A stretch of 64,000 nt of DNA, taken from the NCBI GenBank assembly GCA_022575985.1, contig JAKSXM010000272.1, positions 31,079,501 to 31,143,500 of the forward strand. Reading direction: 5' to 3'. Source of the stretch: Anagrus nilaparvatae. Its lineage: Eukaryota > Arthropoda > Insecta > Hymenoptera > Mymaridae. Position 1 is the first letter of the stretch, and each line of letters starts with the position of its first letter. The position numbers and the translations under genes were made by a program. Under the pieces are notes generated by a model that was given only the letters and a program-made list of their open reading frames with translations, was not told the DNA's origin and searched no databases. Shown piece after piece: positions 53,001 to 58,986 of the stretch.

Positions 53001-56000
53001 AATATCGTAAAATTAAAAACTTGCTATTTTTGCTATTATTATTTTATTTATGGGTAATTCCATGGATAAAACGCACAAAATGATATGCCAGGTCTCAAAA
53101 ATAGGAAATTTGTTTTTTTTCGATAAAACAACTTAAAAATAGATGATTCCCCGAATTTGAAGGTTTTCTATAAATTTTGAAGGGTGCTATGCTGATTTAA
53201 AGTTTTTTGGTCAAATTTCTCTCCTTAGCCACAATTTTTGAAAATCCCGTAAAAAAAGCTCTAAAAAACGTTAAAGAAAGAAAAAAAAGTAGGTTTTCGA
53301 TGTAAAATTTGATGAAAAATTCGAATTCTCAGTCAGATTGTTCCTACTCTATGACAATTCGCGGGAAAATTAAAATTTGTGTTAAACTTTAAGTGAAAAT
53401 AACTCAAAAGTTTCCCGCTAAAAAAAAAAATTTTTTTTTTTGTTAATTTTCAAAAATTTCATATATTTTCCTGAAAAAAATTTCCCGAGAGTAATTTTTG
53501 TTTTAAGCGAGTAATACCGATTTTCGTTTTTTTCAATTTTGACTTATTTTGCTGATTTCCCGCTAAGTCACGTGACCAAATGAAAATCTGACAAAAAATT
53601 TGAATTCTGCGGGAAATTTTACACAGGTATAGTAATTTTGGTATCGTTTGAATGATACATCTCAATTTGACAATTTAATTAAAATGGTTTATTAAAATAT
53701 AGAAAAAATGAAAATTTATAAAATGGGATTTTCTTGATTTTTTTAAATTTTTAGCCTAAAAATCACATAAAATCTAAAAATAAAAACACTTCTTTTGGAA
53801 AAACAAAAGTTATGTCTATTATTAATAAAAATCAAATTTTTTTTAAGTTTAGATTTTATTTTCTATCAAAATGTCTATAAATAGTTAGCAATGTACCCAA
53901 AAATCAATAAAATACCATTTTATAAATTTTCATTTTTTCTATATTTTAATAAACCATTTTAATTAAATTGTAAAATTGAGATGTATCATTCAAAGGATAC
54001 CAAAATTACTATACCTGTGTAAAATTTCCCGCAGAATTCAAATTTTTTGTCAGATTTTCATTTGGTCACGTGACTTAGCGGGAAATCAGCAAAATAAGTC
54101 AAAATTGAAAAAAACGAAAATCGGTATTACTCGCTTAAAACAAAAATTACTCTCGGGAAATTTTTTTCAGGAAAATATATGAAATTTTTGAAAATTAACA
54201 ATAAAAAAAATTTTTTTTTTTAGCGGGAAACTTTTGAGTTATTTTCACTTAAAGTTTAACACAAATTTTAATTTTCCCGCGAATTGACATAGAGTAGGAA
54301 AAATCTGACTGAAAATTCGAATTTTTCATCAAATTTTACATTGAAAACCTACTTTTTTTTCTTTCTTTAACGTTTTTTAGAGCTTTTTTTACGGGATTTT
54401 CAAAAATTGTGGCTAAGGAGAGAAATTTGACCAAAAAACTTTAAATCAGCATAGCACCCTTCAAAATTTATAGAAAACCTTCAAATTCGGGGAATCATCT
54501 ATTTTTAAGTTGTTTTATCGAAAAAAAACAAATTTCCTATTTTTGAGACCTGGCATATCATTTTGTGCGTTTTATCCATGGAATTACCCTTATTTCAACA
54601 GGATCAATGATCCTATAATTATAATATTGAACAAAAAGCATAATAAAAACTACAACAACAACTGACAGAATAATTAAAAAGTAAAAAAAGAAAAATATAT
54701 AATAAAAATGAAATTCATTCGAAGAACAAAGCAATTTGTATAAAAAGTTAGTTTTCATTCAAATTATAATTGATCATTAAAACAAATAAAATGTTTACTT
54801 AACTCTATAATATATGAAAATATATCATTGTGTTAACCATAATTATTTTTATTGTATTTTGAATTTTATTCGAAAAATCTATACAAATTTGAAAAAGTAC
54901 GTAAATCGGTTTCTAATCATCGCAAAAAGAATAGTTTTAGATAATTCTGGGCTACTTTTTCCTTGGGTATTCAAAATTTAAAATTTGAATAATGGGTTAA
55001 AAAAAAATCATTATTTTTTTATTAAATATGGCCAAGAAATCGTAAAAATTTAAAAATTTGTTATTTTTGCTATTTTAATTTTATTTTGAGTTTTTAATGC
55101 CACGAAATATTTTTTTTGTCCATTATATTAATTTAAATAACGTCTATAAATTATAAAAAAATTACCCCACTTTTAGGGGATGATATAACGTTTTCTAGAG
55201 GTTGCACGTTAAAACAGACTTCGGAAATGAAAAGAGCAGCCCCGATTACCTACTAGGTAACATTTTTAACTCAAAATATCGATTTTTTCATTTTAAAAAA
55301 TTCACATGGCTTGAATGTGTCGATTAGGCGTTAATGGGTTAAACCAAAATATTTTTCCCCGAGGAATCCGAATTTTTCATTATTTTTTCAAAATTTTTAT
55401 GTGGACAGTTTTTATTGGCTAAAATCAGAAAAAGAAATTTTGAAAATTCGCTTTTTTTAACGTATCGCATTGAAAAGTGGGAAACCCAAAAAAAAATTTT
55501 CATGCATAAAAGTACACACAAAAAAAAATTTTTGAGACCAACCAATAGAAATCGATCTATCTGCTACGGAGATATTAAAGCTCAAAGGCAAGCCAACCAA
55601 AGGCGTAAACTACCCATATAGTATTTCATTTCAATATGGAACATGTTCATTGGATGGGGTATTTAAATAAGTTTGGCTCGGCAGGAGGGGGGGGTGAAAA
55701 AGTGACGTTTTTAGGGGAGGTGAAATGAACTTAGAATATTTTCAATTTAGGGACTTAGAATAATTTGAAGTGGGAGTAAGTGATAAGTACTGAAGTACAA
55801 GAACTTATTAGGATACTTTAAGTTTATGGATTTAGGATAATTTATATTTCAGAATTTATTATAATTTCGGTTTTTGGATTTTTTTTTTTTTTTTTTTTTA
55901 TACTTGGATTAATTATACTAAAATTTTTTAGTAAAAACATAGAAGCCAGTTAATTGGCATAGAAATGGGAAATTGATACCTCAAATGCGTGTCCAGAAGT

Positions 56001-57068
56001 TATCATTTGGTAGAAAAAGATGTAATCAAATTAAAGTCATCTCTCACGTAAACAAATTTTGGCAAATGATCCTTTTAAAACTTTTTTCTAAAACGTAAAA
56101 TTTTAATAAATCTTGGAGGAAAACATAAAAATGAAAATAATTCGAGTTTTTCAGTTTGTGTATAAAGAAAATTGGCTTAATTTCTAAGTAGAGAAAGAAA
56201 AAATTTTTTTCAGTGAATTTATTTGAAATATTTTTCTCCATAATTTTGTTTCATAAATTTTATATTTTTTATTTTTTTAAGTAAAAAAGAAAATTTGCCA
56301 TTTTAAGTTAATATAAACATCTACACATATATATTATATATTGCTTGAAAATTCAAGAATTTTCTTGAATTTTCAATTAAATCTTACATATCACTACAAA
56401 TCAAGTTTTTTTTGTATGGGTGGTTAAATCATGCAATTTGAAGATAATTTGCAATTTTTTTTTTTAAATTTTAATTAATGTCTAGTTAGTCACATGACAG
56501 TTGGGCAAAGTTTTAAGTAAATTGCTGGAATTTTAAAGCAAAATTATAACGTTAAATTAAATTTTAAATTATATTTTATTACAACGATAGCTTTTTTTTC
56601 TTTCAATTTAGGGACTTTTTACTGCATTGCTATATTGTTTTACGAATTCAGAAGTTCGAAGATCTTTAAAGCATCATTGCTACAATTGGCGTGAAGATAG
56701 GCGAATCGGTAGAGATCAACGTATGAAGTATCGAGACGAATCTCAAGAAGGTACCGAAAGTCTTAGGTAATAAAAATGAAAAAGTAATTATTTTTTTTTT
56801 CACAAATATATTAAAATCTACATAACTATTAAAATATATGCATCAAAGTATTTAATGTTTCAGACTTCATGGTCGACATAGAATTTTTTCAAAGGATATA
56901 TCTACAAGTGTAGCGACAACAACTACAACTGTTTTTAGTACAAATTCATCAACTACTTTTTTTAGTAAATTCAAGAAAAAAAATTCATCAAAATATAGAC
57001 AACCGAAAGTTATTATTAATTCTAACAGTATCGATATTCCAGATAATAAAGAAAATATCATTTCATAA
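4830..57068 (+). CDS. Dh44-R: Class B GPCR, diuretic hormone 44 (CRF-like) receptor
   Basis: This is a secretin-family receptor for a CRF-like diuretic neuropeptide, a plasma-membrane protein expected to signal through Gs and cAMP. Ten coding exons: 4830-5085, 45859-46039, 46261-46360, 51624-51711, 51771-51848, 52092-52168, 52406-52540, 52613-52795, 56612-56766 and 56864-57068. They total 1458 nt (485 residues), with every phase matching. The N-terminal hormone-binding domain (about 31-106) has six cysteines (31, 50, 59, 73, 91, 106), the NGTW motif and several N-glycosylation sequons. TM1 lies near 119-144 and TM7 near 352-376. Cys187 at the top of TM3 and Cys272 in loop 2 form the conserved disulfide pair. 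The segments RTANSEENQQYWKAAKALL and CFTNSEVRRSL are DH44/CRF-receptor-like. No N-terminal signal peptide is evident, so an upstream alternative first exon is possible. The Ser/Thr-rich tail could be a phosphorylation region. Confidence 0.85.
5618..8090. mobile_element. 2.47 kb fold-back element with GATC-palindrome tips
   Basis: The ends are inverted copies: CCCGACGAATTTTCGATAG at 5619 and its complement ending at 8089. Next to each end lies an array of AGATCTCTAGAGATC-type nested palindromes (5635-5840 and 7940-8075). Further inside, arms of several hundred bases (about 5843-6275 and 7345-7930) are inverted copies, including matching sequence around AAGGTCCGGATAG. The right arm carries about 165 bp (near 7477-7640) absent from the left. 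The middle is a tandem repeat. No transposase is encoded and no clear target duplication was found. It lies in receptor intron 1. Confidence 0.8.
6279..7100. repeat. tandem repeat core of the GATC fold-back element
   Basis: About five degenerate copies of a unit of roughly 150-185 bp follow one another, with recurring words such as ATCGATTTTTCTCATATAA, TTCCTTAAAATTGGGACC and TAAATAATATTCAGAAAAA. The long minus-strand frame at 6336-6653 is a by-product of this repetition and not a gene. Confidence 0.7.
8800..10009. mobile_element. 1.2 kb TTAA-flanked inverted-repeat transposon, non-autonomous
   Basis: The element starts GGGTCGTTTTACCTAAA and ends with the exact complement, and it is bordered on both sides by TTAA (8796-8799 and 10010-10013). 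TTAA duplication is characteristic of piggyBac-like transposons and of some other superfamilies, so the assignment stays open. No transposase can be read; the 61-codon frame at 9149-9334 is poly-Lys-rich noise. An internal hairpin pairs 9079-9103 with 9216-9241 (core GGGATGTCGTCGAG). Confidence 0.75.
10561..11764. mobile_element. 1.2 kb DNA transposon with 6-bp duplication and truncated integrase ORF
   Basis: Terminal inverted repeats of roughly 150 bp begin GTCGTAGGGAAGTAGAGAAA and end with the complement at 11764. The flanks carry the 6-bp duplication AGATAT (10555-10560, 11765-11770). The arms contain matching blocks such as GATTTGGCCAAATC and GAAAATTATAGCTGTTGTC. A coding remnant lies between them. 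A 6-bp duplication with a KRBA2-like C-terminal coding region resembles the IS3EU group as I recall it; that name is tentative. The catalytic core is missing, so this copy should be non-autonomous. Confidence 0.75.
10926..11535 (+). pseudogene. KRBA2-like transposase/integrase tail (CXC-type cysteine motif), truncated
   Basis: An open frame of about 200 codons lacks an ATG at its 5' end: the first codons read LSKTTLCFKCGLEF after a plausible acceptor (CAAAG). It begins with a CxxC...CxxC zinc-binding pattern. It continues with DEVTITVPSVDRGPLDFSNI, a segment typical of the region after the DDE core in KRBA2-like proteins. It ends with SMTGGQGFRKRNC and a cysteine-rich CKCFKSGIPCNSRYH tail. 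The integrase core between the zinc finger and this tail is absent, so the copy looks internally deleted. A short ATG-initiated frame at 10781 (MAKSKKQREFG) could be a first exon, but the simplest GT-AG join does not keep phase. Confidence 0.65.
11958..12511. repeat. three dispersed copies of an ACGGTGGCGACATTTT word
   Basis: The word ACGGTGGCGACATTTTGAA occurs at 11958-11976 and 12493-12511, with a variant (GGTGGTGACATTTT) from 12115. Surrounding bases show weaker similarity, so this looks like a decayed tandem or dispersed repeat. Its origin is unknown. Confidence 0.45.
12840..13005 (-). pseudogene. non-LTR retrotransposon reverse-transcriptase scrap
   Basis: The minus-strand translation includes AVESLVSPHLAYCNVVISND and TQLQRPANYGIRYSL. 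These match the thumb/C-terminal part of jockey-clade reverse transcriptases, where a [P/S]HLxYCxxV motif and an LQR...IRY/F motif are common. Only about 55 codons are recognisable. It abuts the Penelope-like remnant that begins near 13012 on the other strand. Confidence 0.6.
13012..13326 (+). pseudogene. Penelope-like element remnant: GIY-YIG endonuclease domain
   Basis: The frame contains DKSGVYKLSCNDCDSFYI followed by RQTSRRFSKRFPEH. This is the start of a GIY-YIG endonuclease domain as found at the C-terminus of Penelope-like retroelements: GVY stands for GIY, and the usual YIG reads YII here, a likely damaging change. The CNDC segment is the usual cysteine-bearing connection. A tail similar to the downstream part (FSKHLPNEKHYV) follows an insertion, and the frame then breaks. 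There is no ATG start. It is a decayed copy; the polymerase part is absent. Confidence 0.65.
13635..13666 (+). ncRNA. hammerhead ribozyme-like motif downstream of the Penelope-like remnant
   Basis: The segment reads CTGAAGA (core box CUGANGA, 13635-13641), T, stem II GAGAC/GTCTC with loop AAGA (13643-13656), GAAAC (13657-13661) and then ACGCGT with GTC at 13664-13666. The self-complementary ACGCGT fits a very short stem III that pairs between two copies, as described for Penelope-associated hammerheads. Stem I is weak, and an extra T sits between the core and stem II, so this copy may be inactive. Known: hammerheads occur in Penelope-like elements. Inferred: this one belongs to the remnant upstream. 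Confidence 0.45.
13860..14465 (-). pseudogene. jockey-like non-LTR retrotransposon reverse-transcriptase fragment
   Basis: On the minus strand the 14464-14219 frame reads DRAFVFDNVTPSKLLKNLKDAGFSKSPLNWF, split here only by its own insertion, which is the RT palm segment usually written K-AFD-V-H-LL. It continues, out of frame, with GFVLGPPLF (the QGSVLGPLLF motif), an IYTNDL motif and a stretch resembling NTIKTEAIVFGSSH. Stops and frameshifts show that it is dead. The DD catalytic motif is not preserved. Confidence 0.65.
14466..18749. other. intron 1 stretch without recognisable gene or element
   Basis: AT-rich sequence with homopolymer runs and no family-like translation on either strand. 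Minor low-complexity items include CCATACCATACCATAC-type repeats near 15370. I see nothing further. Confidence 0.4.
18750..19128. mobile_element. 379-bp palindromic MITE, relative of the 34075 element
   Basis: The left end reads TACAGAGTAAAAAAAATG and the right end is an inverted counterpart ending TTTTTTACTGCGTA. Inside both arms are runs built from ACTAAATTG and TAGTAA words. The same end sequence and words occur in the shorter copy at 34075-34227. TA at each end suggests a Tc1/mariner-type target. It is non-coding. Confidence 0.6.
19713..20089. repeat. inverted-repeat element of about 380 bp
   Basis: ATTCACTGGTCATAA near the left end and TTATGACCAGTGAAT at the right end are complementary. 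The match continues for about 60 bases with scattered changes (TGTCCATCTGG against CCGGATGGACA). There is no coding frame. The element edges may extend a few bases further on both sides. Confidence 0.6.
20090..23050. other. intron 1 stretch without recognisable gene
   Basis: AT-rich. The overlapping plus- and minus-strand frames between 20164 and 20570 are hydrophobic low-complexity translations of one A/T tract and do not resemble a family. No clear inverted repeat was seen. Confidence 0.4.
23090..23470. repeat. about 155-bp tandem repeat, three copies
   Basis: The phrase ATGGAATTAAATGAGGTATC recurs in degraded form near 23249 and 23405, each time followed by an A-rich run, a T-rich run and a GAAAAAATTTT segment. 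Three copies are visible. The minus-strand frame at 23087-23392 arises from the repeat. The CA-rich microsatellite follows immediately. Confidence 0.6.
23524..23603. repeat. imperfect (CA)n microsatellite
   Basis: About 80 bases of CA dinucleotides interrupted by CG, AA and TA steps (for example ACACGCACACACGCACTC). The run is purine-pyrimidine alternating, so it could adopt left-handed helix under supercoiling. It follows the tandem repeat and precedes a T/A-rich segment. Confidence 0.9.
25560..27190. repeat. inner palindrome with NotI-containing arms, G/C tracts and tandem core
   Basis: The arms meet at 25711 and 27037 in the words AAACTCCAGTCAAAATACC and its complement. Each arm then has a homopolymer G (25731-25739) or C (27003-27015) run and the identical GTTTGCGGCCGCCACCAGAT block; the GCGGCCGC octamer lies at 25754 and 26981. 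The core (about 25860-26390) has about five tandem units of 115-125 bp containing CTCTAGCCCTCCAAGATT, with inverted units at 26660-26960. Confidence 0.75.
27639..27732. repeat. 94-bp near-perfect hairpin
   Basis: TTGACCAGAACTGGGCTATA pairs with TATAGCCTAGTTCTGGTCAT across a loop of about 10 bases, and the pairing continues outward through A/T runs to AAATTATTG/CAATAATTT. It interrupts the right arm of the 24371-27918 element and has no counterpart in the left arm, so it is probably a later insertion. Confidence 0.75.
27924..31951. other. intron 1 stretch with a possible promoter, otherwise no recognisable gene
   Basis: The candidate TATA promoter at 28617-28745 is listed separately. I found no convincing coding exon downstream of it. 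A homopolymer G run of about 13 occurs at 30522. The frames at 30388-30597 (minus) and others do not resemble a family. Confidence 0.4.
28617..28745 (+). promoter_or_regulatory. candidate TATA/Inr promoter with an ATG directly at a splice donor
   Basis: TATAAAAG at 28617-28624 is followed 25 bases later by TCATTT (A at 28642), which fits the arthropod initiator TCAKTY. About 100 bases on, ATG at 28743-28745 runs straight into GTAAGT. A first exon that ends right after the start codon is known in several insect genes, for example calmodulin and troponin C. I could not find a matching second exon, so this may be a decayed promoter or chance. Phase 0 would not fit receptor exon 2 directly. Confidence 0.3.
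31952..32373. mobile_element. 422-bp snap-back element with near-identical arms
   Basis: AAATGCATTTTTACAAAAT at the left end is the complement of the right end. Arms of about 170 bp include ACAGGAGACCAGGAAATCTG on one side and its exact complement on the other, around a loop of about 90 bp. Few mismatches separate the arms. There is no coding frame and no clear target duplication. Confidence 0.8.
34075..34227. mobile_element. 153-bp palindromic MITE
   Basis: The ends read TACAGTAAAAAAATTTACAC and the complement TGTACATTTTTTTACTGTGTA. The interior is made of ACTAAA and TTTAGTA words that pair across the centre. TA borders suggest a Tc1/mariner-type target. It is related in sequence to the element at 18750-19128. 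Confidence 0.7.
34556..35612. mobile_element. about 1 kb inverted-repeat element with a long G tract
   Basis: The left arm (GGTCCAAATCTAAAATAGGG) and the right arm (its diverged complement ending GGATTTGGACC) match over roughly 180 bp, including TTTTTTGCAATATTTTGG against CCAAATATTGCAAAAAAAA. The middle has diverged repeats of the phrase GGGGTAGTTTT and a run of about 19 G at 35128. The minus-strand frame at 35082-35267 is repeat-derived. Part of the sequence around 34911-34970 recurs in inverted form near 33476-33540. Confidence 0.6.
35613..41140. other. intron 1 stretch without recognisable gene
   Basis: AT-rich, with small frames (36833-37051, 37250-37513, 40289-40501, 40480-40674) that overlap on both strands or have low-complexity translations. 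A short dispersed repeat around 38940-38965 (ACCCCATCCAATGAACATG) recurs in inverted form at 55635-55660. Confidence 0.4.
41150..41975 (+). pseudogene. jockey-like non-LTR element, 3' end of ORF2 with pentanucleotide tail
   Basis: Recognisable segments in order are LKDRLQRLNNS, RRDTHITPYRERLGWL, a (TA)n-disrupted stretch at 41310-41325, EYLLDFFDKHIPKSTSRGEE and GVKGWNSLPTTIRFLPSINSFKSALLSYL. The last is the usual C-terminal W-N-SLP-IR motif of jockey-clade LINEs. A 3' UTR follows, then AATAAA and a (TTATC)n tail. Stops and a shift make it non-functional. The 5' part is missing, as expected for 5'-truncated insertion. Confidence 0.75.
41947..41974. repeat. (TTATC)n tail of the LINE copy
   Basis: About five and a half TTATC units follow the AATAAA of the retroelement copy. 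Simple-repeat 3' tails are typical of several non-LTR families and mark the 3' junction. Confidence 0.8.
42060..42745 (+). pseudogene. second jockey-like LINE fragment of the same family
   Basis: The frame-shifted translation gives WADNVLLYLNHKKIKAIFFS, TPAFLENLNYI, ELPNYMNLREKSIEYSTL-like thumb sequence, LVQSLIAPNLDYCNTVELW and SIGSLRTKELFLPAIKD. This covers the region upstream of and overlapping that seen in the 41150 copy. Several stops are present. The two copies lie head to tail in the same orientation. Confidence 0.65.
43390..43845. repeat. diverged inverted-repeat element of about 455 bp
   Basis: The left phrase (ACATTTGGGACATCAA, then GAATGAGTTTATTAT) pairs with the right phrase (ATAATAAACTCATTC, then GGCGTCCCAAGTTTT). 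The internal sequence is AT-rich and non-coding. The edges are approximate. Confidence 0.5.
44798..45065. repeat. 268-bp inverted-repeat element (MITE-like)
   Basis: AAGCCCATAGCAGTGTTGGT plus CTTATTCAATGCGCAAAA on the left pair with CCATTTTGCGCATTGAATAA plus CAAGACTGGCCCATAGG on the right. The arms are about 40 bp with a few mismatches. It is non-coding and lies just upstream of receptor exon 2. Confidence 0.7.
45859..46360 (+). CDS. Dh44-R: DH44 receptor exons 2 and 3 (end of ectodomain, TM1, TM2)
   Basis: Exon 2 (45859-46039, after TTTTTCAG) completes the split codon 86 as Gln. It encodes NASKLCYENGTW, the last ectodomain cysteine (SNC) and TM1, ending in the split Arg codon at a GTAC donor. 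Exon 3 (46261-46360) encodes DLRNRRNYIHTNLMW, the intracellular loop 1 and TM2 signature of class B receptors, and ends in phase 0 before GTAAGC. The intron between them is 221 bp. Confidence 0.85.
46748..47365 (-). pseudogene. MULE transposase, C-terminal half
   Basis: The minus-strand translation runs from GCRFHLKQAWWRKIQSLG to the stop at 46748. It includes SEIGQSLRWCFGLSYLDPLE and TTNACESFHSHFGKNFY, the C-terminal [A/S]CESFH motif seen in FLYWCH-associated MULE transposases. A possible 60-70 bp intron lies after IQSLG (GTTCGA...TATAG). The N-terminal half is on the other side of the fold-back element, at 50213 and beyond. Confidence 0.8.
47368..50210. mobile_element. 2.84 kb fold-back element tipped with GCTTGCCGC/GCGG satellites
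   Basis: The ends are CACTGAAAAAAAATCCGC-type inverted copies, bordered by TA on each side (47366-47367, 50211-50212). Each tip is an array of 16-20 bp palindromic units such as CCGCTTGCCGCTAGCGG and GAATTCCGCTTGCGGCAAGC. Almost the whole element is one long palindrome with a centre near 48600, with matching arm blocks 47605-48130 against 49500-49975 and 48240-48360 against 48870-49010. It has no transposase. TA duplication points to Tc1/mariner-type mobilisation; that is inference. Confidence 0.85.
49134..49490. mobile_element. 357-bp MITE nested in the right arm of the 47368-50210 fold-back
   Basis: The termini GGTAGCGATCTTATTCAACA and its diverged complement (TGTCGAGTAAGATCGCTACC) bracket an AACACAAG/ATTCAACACA-rich interior. 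The equivalent position in the left arm (near 48093) lacks this sequence, so it inserted after the fold-back formed. The target duplication is unclear. Confidence 0.7.
50213..50750 (-). pseudogene. MULE transposase N-terminal part and FLYWCH finger, with internal deletion
   Basis: From high to low coordinates the minus strand gives a FLYWCH-type finger (GHDILVYNSFKYSKG, LTNEGQTWRCIKKNKCQSW and an HKHD pair, 50735-50510), then in-frame stops near 50500. The transposase core follows: KVYMDGTFTYCTKFFYQLFS, PLIFCLLPNKEKKSYL and IVVDFELTIHLAIREIWG. The DGTF aspartate and the VVDFE acidic residue are the expected catalytic positions. The 70-80 residues that usually join finger and core are missing, so an internal deletion or lost intron is likely. 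It ends at the TA where the fold-back element inserted. Confidence 0.78.
51624..52795 (+). CDS. Dh44-R: DH44 receptor exons 4 to 8 (TM3 to most of TM7)
   Basis: Five short exons lie close together. Exon 4 (51624-51711) encodes TM3 with Cys187 and LTNYFWMFIEG. Exon 5 (51771-51848) encodes LYLFLLVVRPLAGEF and the start of TM4. Exon 6 (52092-52168) encodes the rest of TM4. Exon 7 (52406-52540) encodes extracellular loop 2 with Cys272 and TM5. Exon 8 (52613-52795) encodes loop 3 (KLRTANSEENQQYWKAAKAL), TM6 and the start of TM7. Several of these exons are too short for simple ORF finding; they were recognised from family motifs and GT-AG sites with matching phases. Confidence 0.83.
53052..54589. 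mobile_element. 1.54 kb near-perfect palindromic element in receptor intron 8
   Basis: The ends are GGGTAATTCCATGGATAAAA and the exact complement, flanked by TTAT on both sides (53048-53051, 54590-54593). The arms of about 740 bp are almost identical: the minus-strand frame 53459-53665 and the plus-strand frame 53976-54182 translate to the same 68 residues except one. Those frames are mirror images in the arms, not genes. A GGG...CCC border next to a TTAT/TTAA-like target recalls the element at 8800-10009. Confidence 0.85.
54590..56611. other. rest of receptor intron 8, repeats only
   Basis: AT-rich. It has a T run of about 23 near 55877, a G run at 55686 and the dispersed repeat 55635-55660 that matches 38940-38965 in inverted form. 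The segment 55030-55085 resembles 53000-53050 in direct orientation. No coding frame is convincing. Confidence 0.4.
56612..57068 (+). CDS. Dh44-R: DH44 receptor exons 9 and 10 (end of TM7 and cytoplasmic tail)
   Basis: Exon 9 (56612-56766) begins GLFTALLYCFTNSEVRRSLK, the end of TM7 and helix 8, and continues with a basic WREDRR segment. Exon 10 (56864-57068) encodes a Ser/Thr-rich tail with a run of threonines and a lysine cluster, ending at TAA 57066-57068. The tail is variable in this family. Candidate polyadenylation signals AATAAA lie at 57557-57562 and 57589-57594. Confidence 0.83.
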
Positions 57069-58121
57069 AATTTTCCATGTTGTATAAATATTTATAATGT
57101 ACGTTAAGTATTAATTATTTTAAATTTTATCAGAAAGTTAAACTTACAATGTATAAATATTCTATGTACAATATTAAAAAATTTAAAATATGTGCCATTT
57201 AATGTGAAAGTAAATTGCATTTACTTTTATTTTTTTAGCTTTTTATTAAAATGAATTTTTATATATGTATGTAATATTGTAATTTATAAGTGTTTATAAA
57301 AATTTATGTACTTAAAATTTGTCTTCCATTACTGATTTTACATGTAATGATAAGATTGAAATTGTAACTGATAAATTTGTTAAAAAAATGTTTTTTTTTT
57401 CAAATGATAATTAAGTGTATATTAAAAGTATTTGAAAAAAAGCCTATGAACATATTTTTTATTTTTATAAGCCCTTTTTTATCTTGATAAAAATAAGTTC
57501 AATAATTTTATACTGCTTTTGTTTGTTTTTATAATTTATTTATTCAAATTATAGATAATAAATGTATCCAATACTTTTTTATATTATAAATAAATGGAAT
57601 GACTCTGCTTAAAGCAAAATCTCAAGACTATAGTATTAACTTAAAAATTTTAAAACATAAATTTGAAATTTTTAAAAAATAAAAAAGAATTAACAAAAAT
57701 TATCTTTAATTTCCATTTAAATAGATCACAGCAATTAACAAAAAATTCAAATAAAATATATAAGAAGCCCATGTTACTTTCTTTTTTTTGCTAATTTGAC
57801 ATAATATAATAAAACTTAATATATTAACAATTACATTCATATTGTTATTTTGTCCAAAGACCTAACGATACTTTGTACAAGATTTATTTTACAAATACAT
57901 TATTAAATAATTCAATTTTAGTTACTTACATTATTATTATTATTATTCACAACATTCATTTAAGTTAACATTATTCTTATCTTCTGTTATTAACTGGACA
58001 GCTTTAAGTTTATGGGTCATTTTTTTTATAAAGTTATTATAATAAGAAAAATTGTTAACTATACTTTTACACGTCCCATCCTCATGACAAATTATCATCA
58101 AACATACTTATTTTATTTCAT
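57069..58121. other. convergent 3' UTR region between the receptor gene and RER1
   Basis: No coding frame is apparent. The two genes face each other across about 1.05 kb of AT-rich DNA. On the plus strand AATAAA occurs at 57557-57562 and 57589-57594. On the minus strand AATAAA occurs at 58117-58112 (just after the RER1 stop) and 57888-57883. Which signals are used cannot be told from sequence alone. Confidence 0.5.
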
Positions 58122-58986
58122 TCAATTTGCAGACATTAATTTTGTTGTATCATCATGATTTTGATACTTTGGTTTACCATGTGTAAAAGGCAAGTATTTG
58201 TATTTTATCATATGCTGGAAAAAAATACATTATTATTACCATTCATATATATATATAAGAATGAATTAAATAAACTTACCCTAATTTGACGTCGCATCGT
58301 TACGCAAAATAGAGTAATGAAATAAAGTACAAGTATTGGCCAAAATACAGGTACATTACAAAAATCAAATAATGTACAAATCAAGGCAACAACCGTTGAT
58401 TTCATAACAGAGTACCAAAATTTAAATTCAGGTAATCTTCTTATAAAAGGCCTGAATTCTTCATTTGATCTAGTTGGAAGTTGTGGTCCATCTCCATCTA
58501 AACAATAAAATTTTTATTTAGCTATCTTTGAGACTAAGTATAATGAATGAGTCTAAGAATTTCTTACCATCAAATTCCAATGCAGGATCAACTTTTGGCG
58601 TAAGAAATGCTATAATTAAATTGAGGTGATAAATTCCTAATGCATATGTGACTATGTACCAGCCCTAAAATTTAATTATACCATTAGAACGAAGTAAATC
58701 TTTAAAAAAAAAAATCTAACCTGTGATAATAATATACGTAGAATAAATATGACTATTAAAATAACTGCCGATACCCATCTTGATACAATATGTGGTGTCC
58801 ACAAATCTAACCATCCTTGATATATCTAATTATTATATAAAAAACATAAATATGACAAATCAAAAATATTTTTTTGAACATCAATTTATATAATATACTA
58901 ACATTACACACCTGTGAAAATCTTGTGACTGCTTGTTGAAAAACATTTTTTCTAGCAGGACCAACAAGATCTTCATCTTGCATCAT
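58122..58986 (-). CDS. RER1: RER1, Golgi-to-ER retrieval receptor
   Basis: RER1 is a small four-pass membrane protein of the early Golgi that returns escaped ER membrane proteins and unassembled subunits in COPI vesicles. Five coding exons on the minus strand: 58986-58912, 58825-58721, 58664-58568, 58497-58280 and 58214-58122. They give 195 residues plus stop, matching the usual length of about 195. Recognisable segments in order are [111 protein letters not shown] and the tail TTKLMSAN. The codon before GWYIV ends at a GTTAGA donor, weaker than the others. A likely acceptor just upstream of the start (exon beginning at 58995) suggests a separate non-coding first exon. The gene appears intact. 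Confidence 0.97.

Noticed and set aside
53459..54182. Two almost identical 68-codon frames on opposite strands
   Set aside because: They are the same sequence in the two arms of one palindrome and have no protein family features.
53052..54589. Sequencing or assembly fold-back artefact as the cause of the palindrome
   Set aside because: A chimeric fold-back read would mirror the flanks too. Here the mirror stops at defined ends next to TTAT on both sides and the arms differ slightly.
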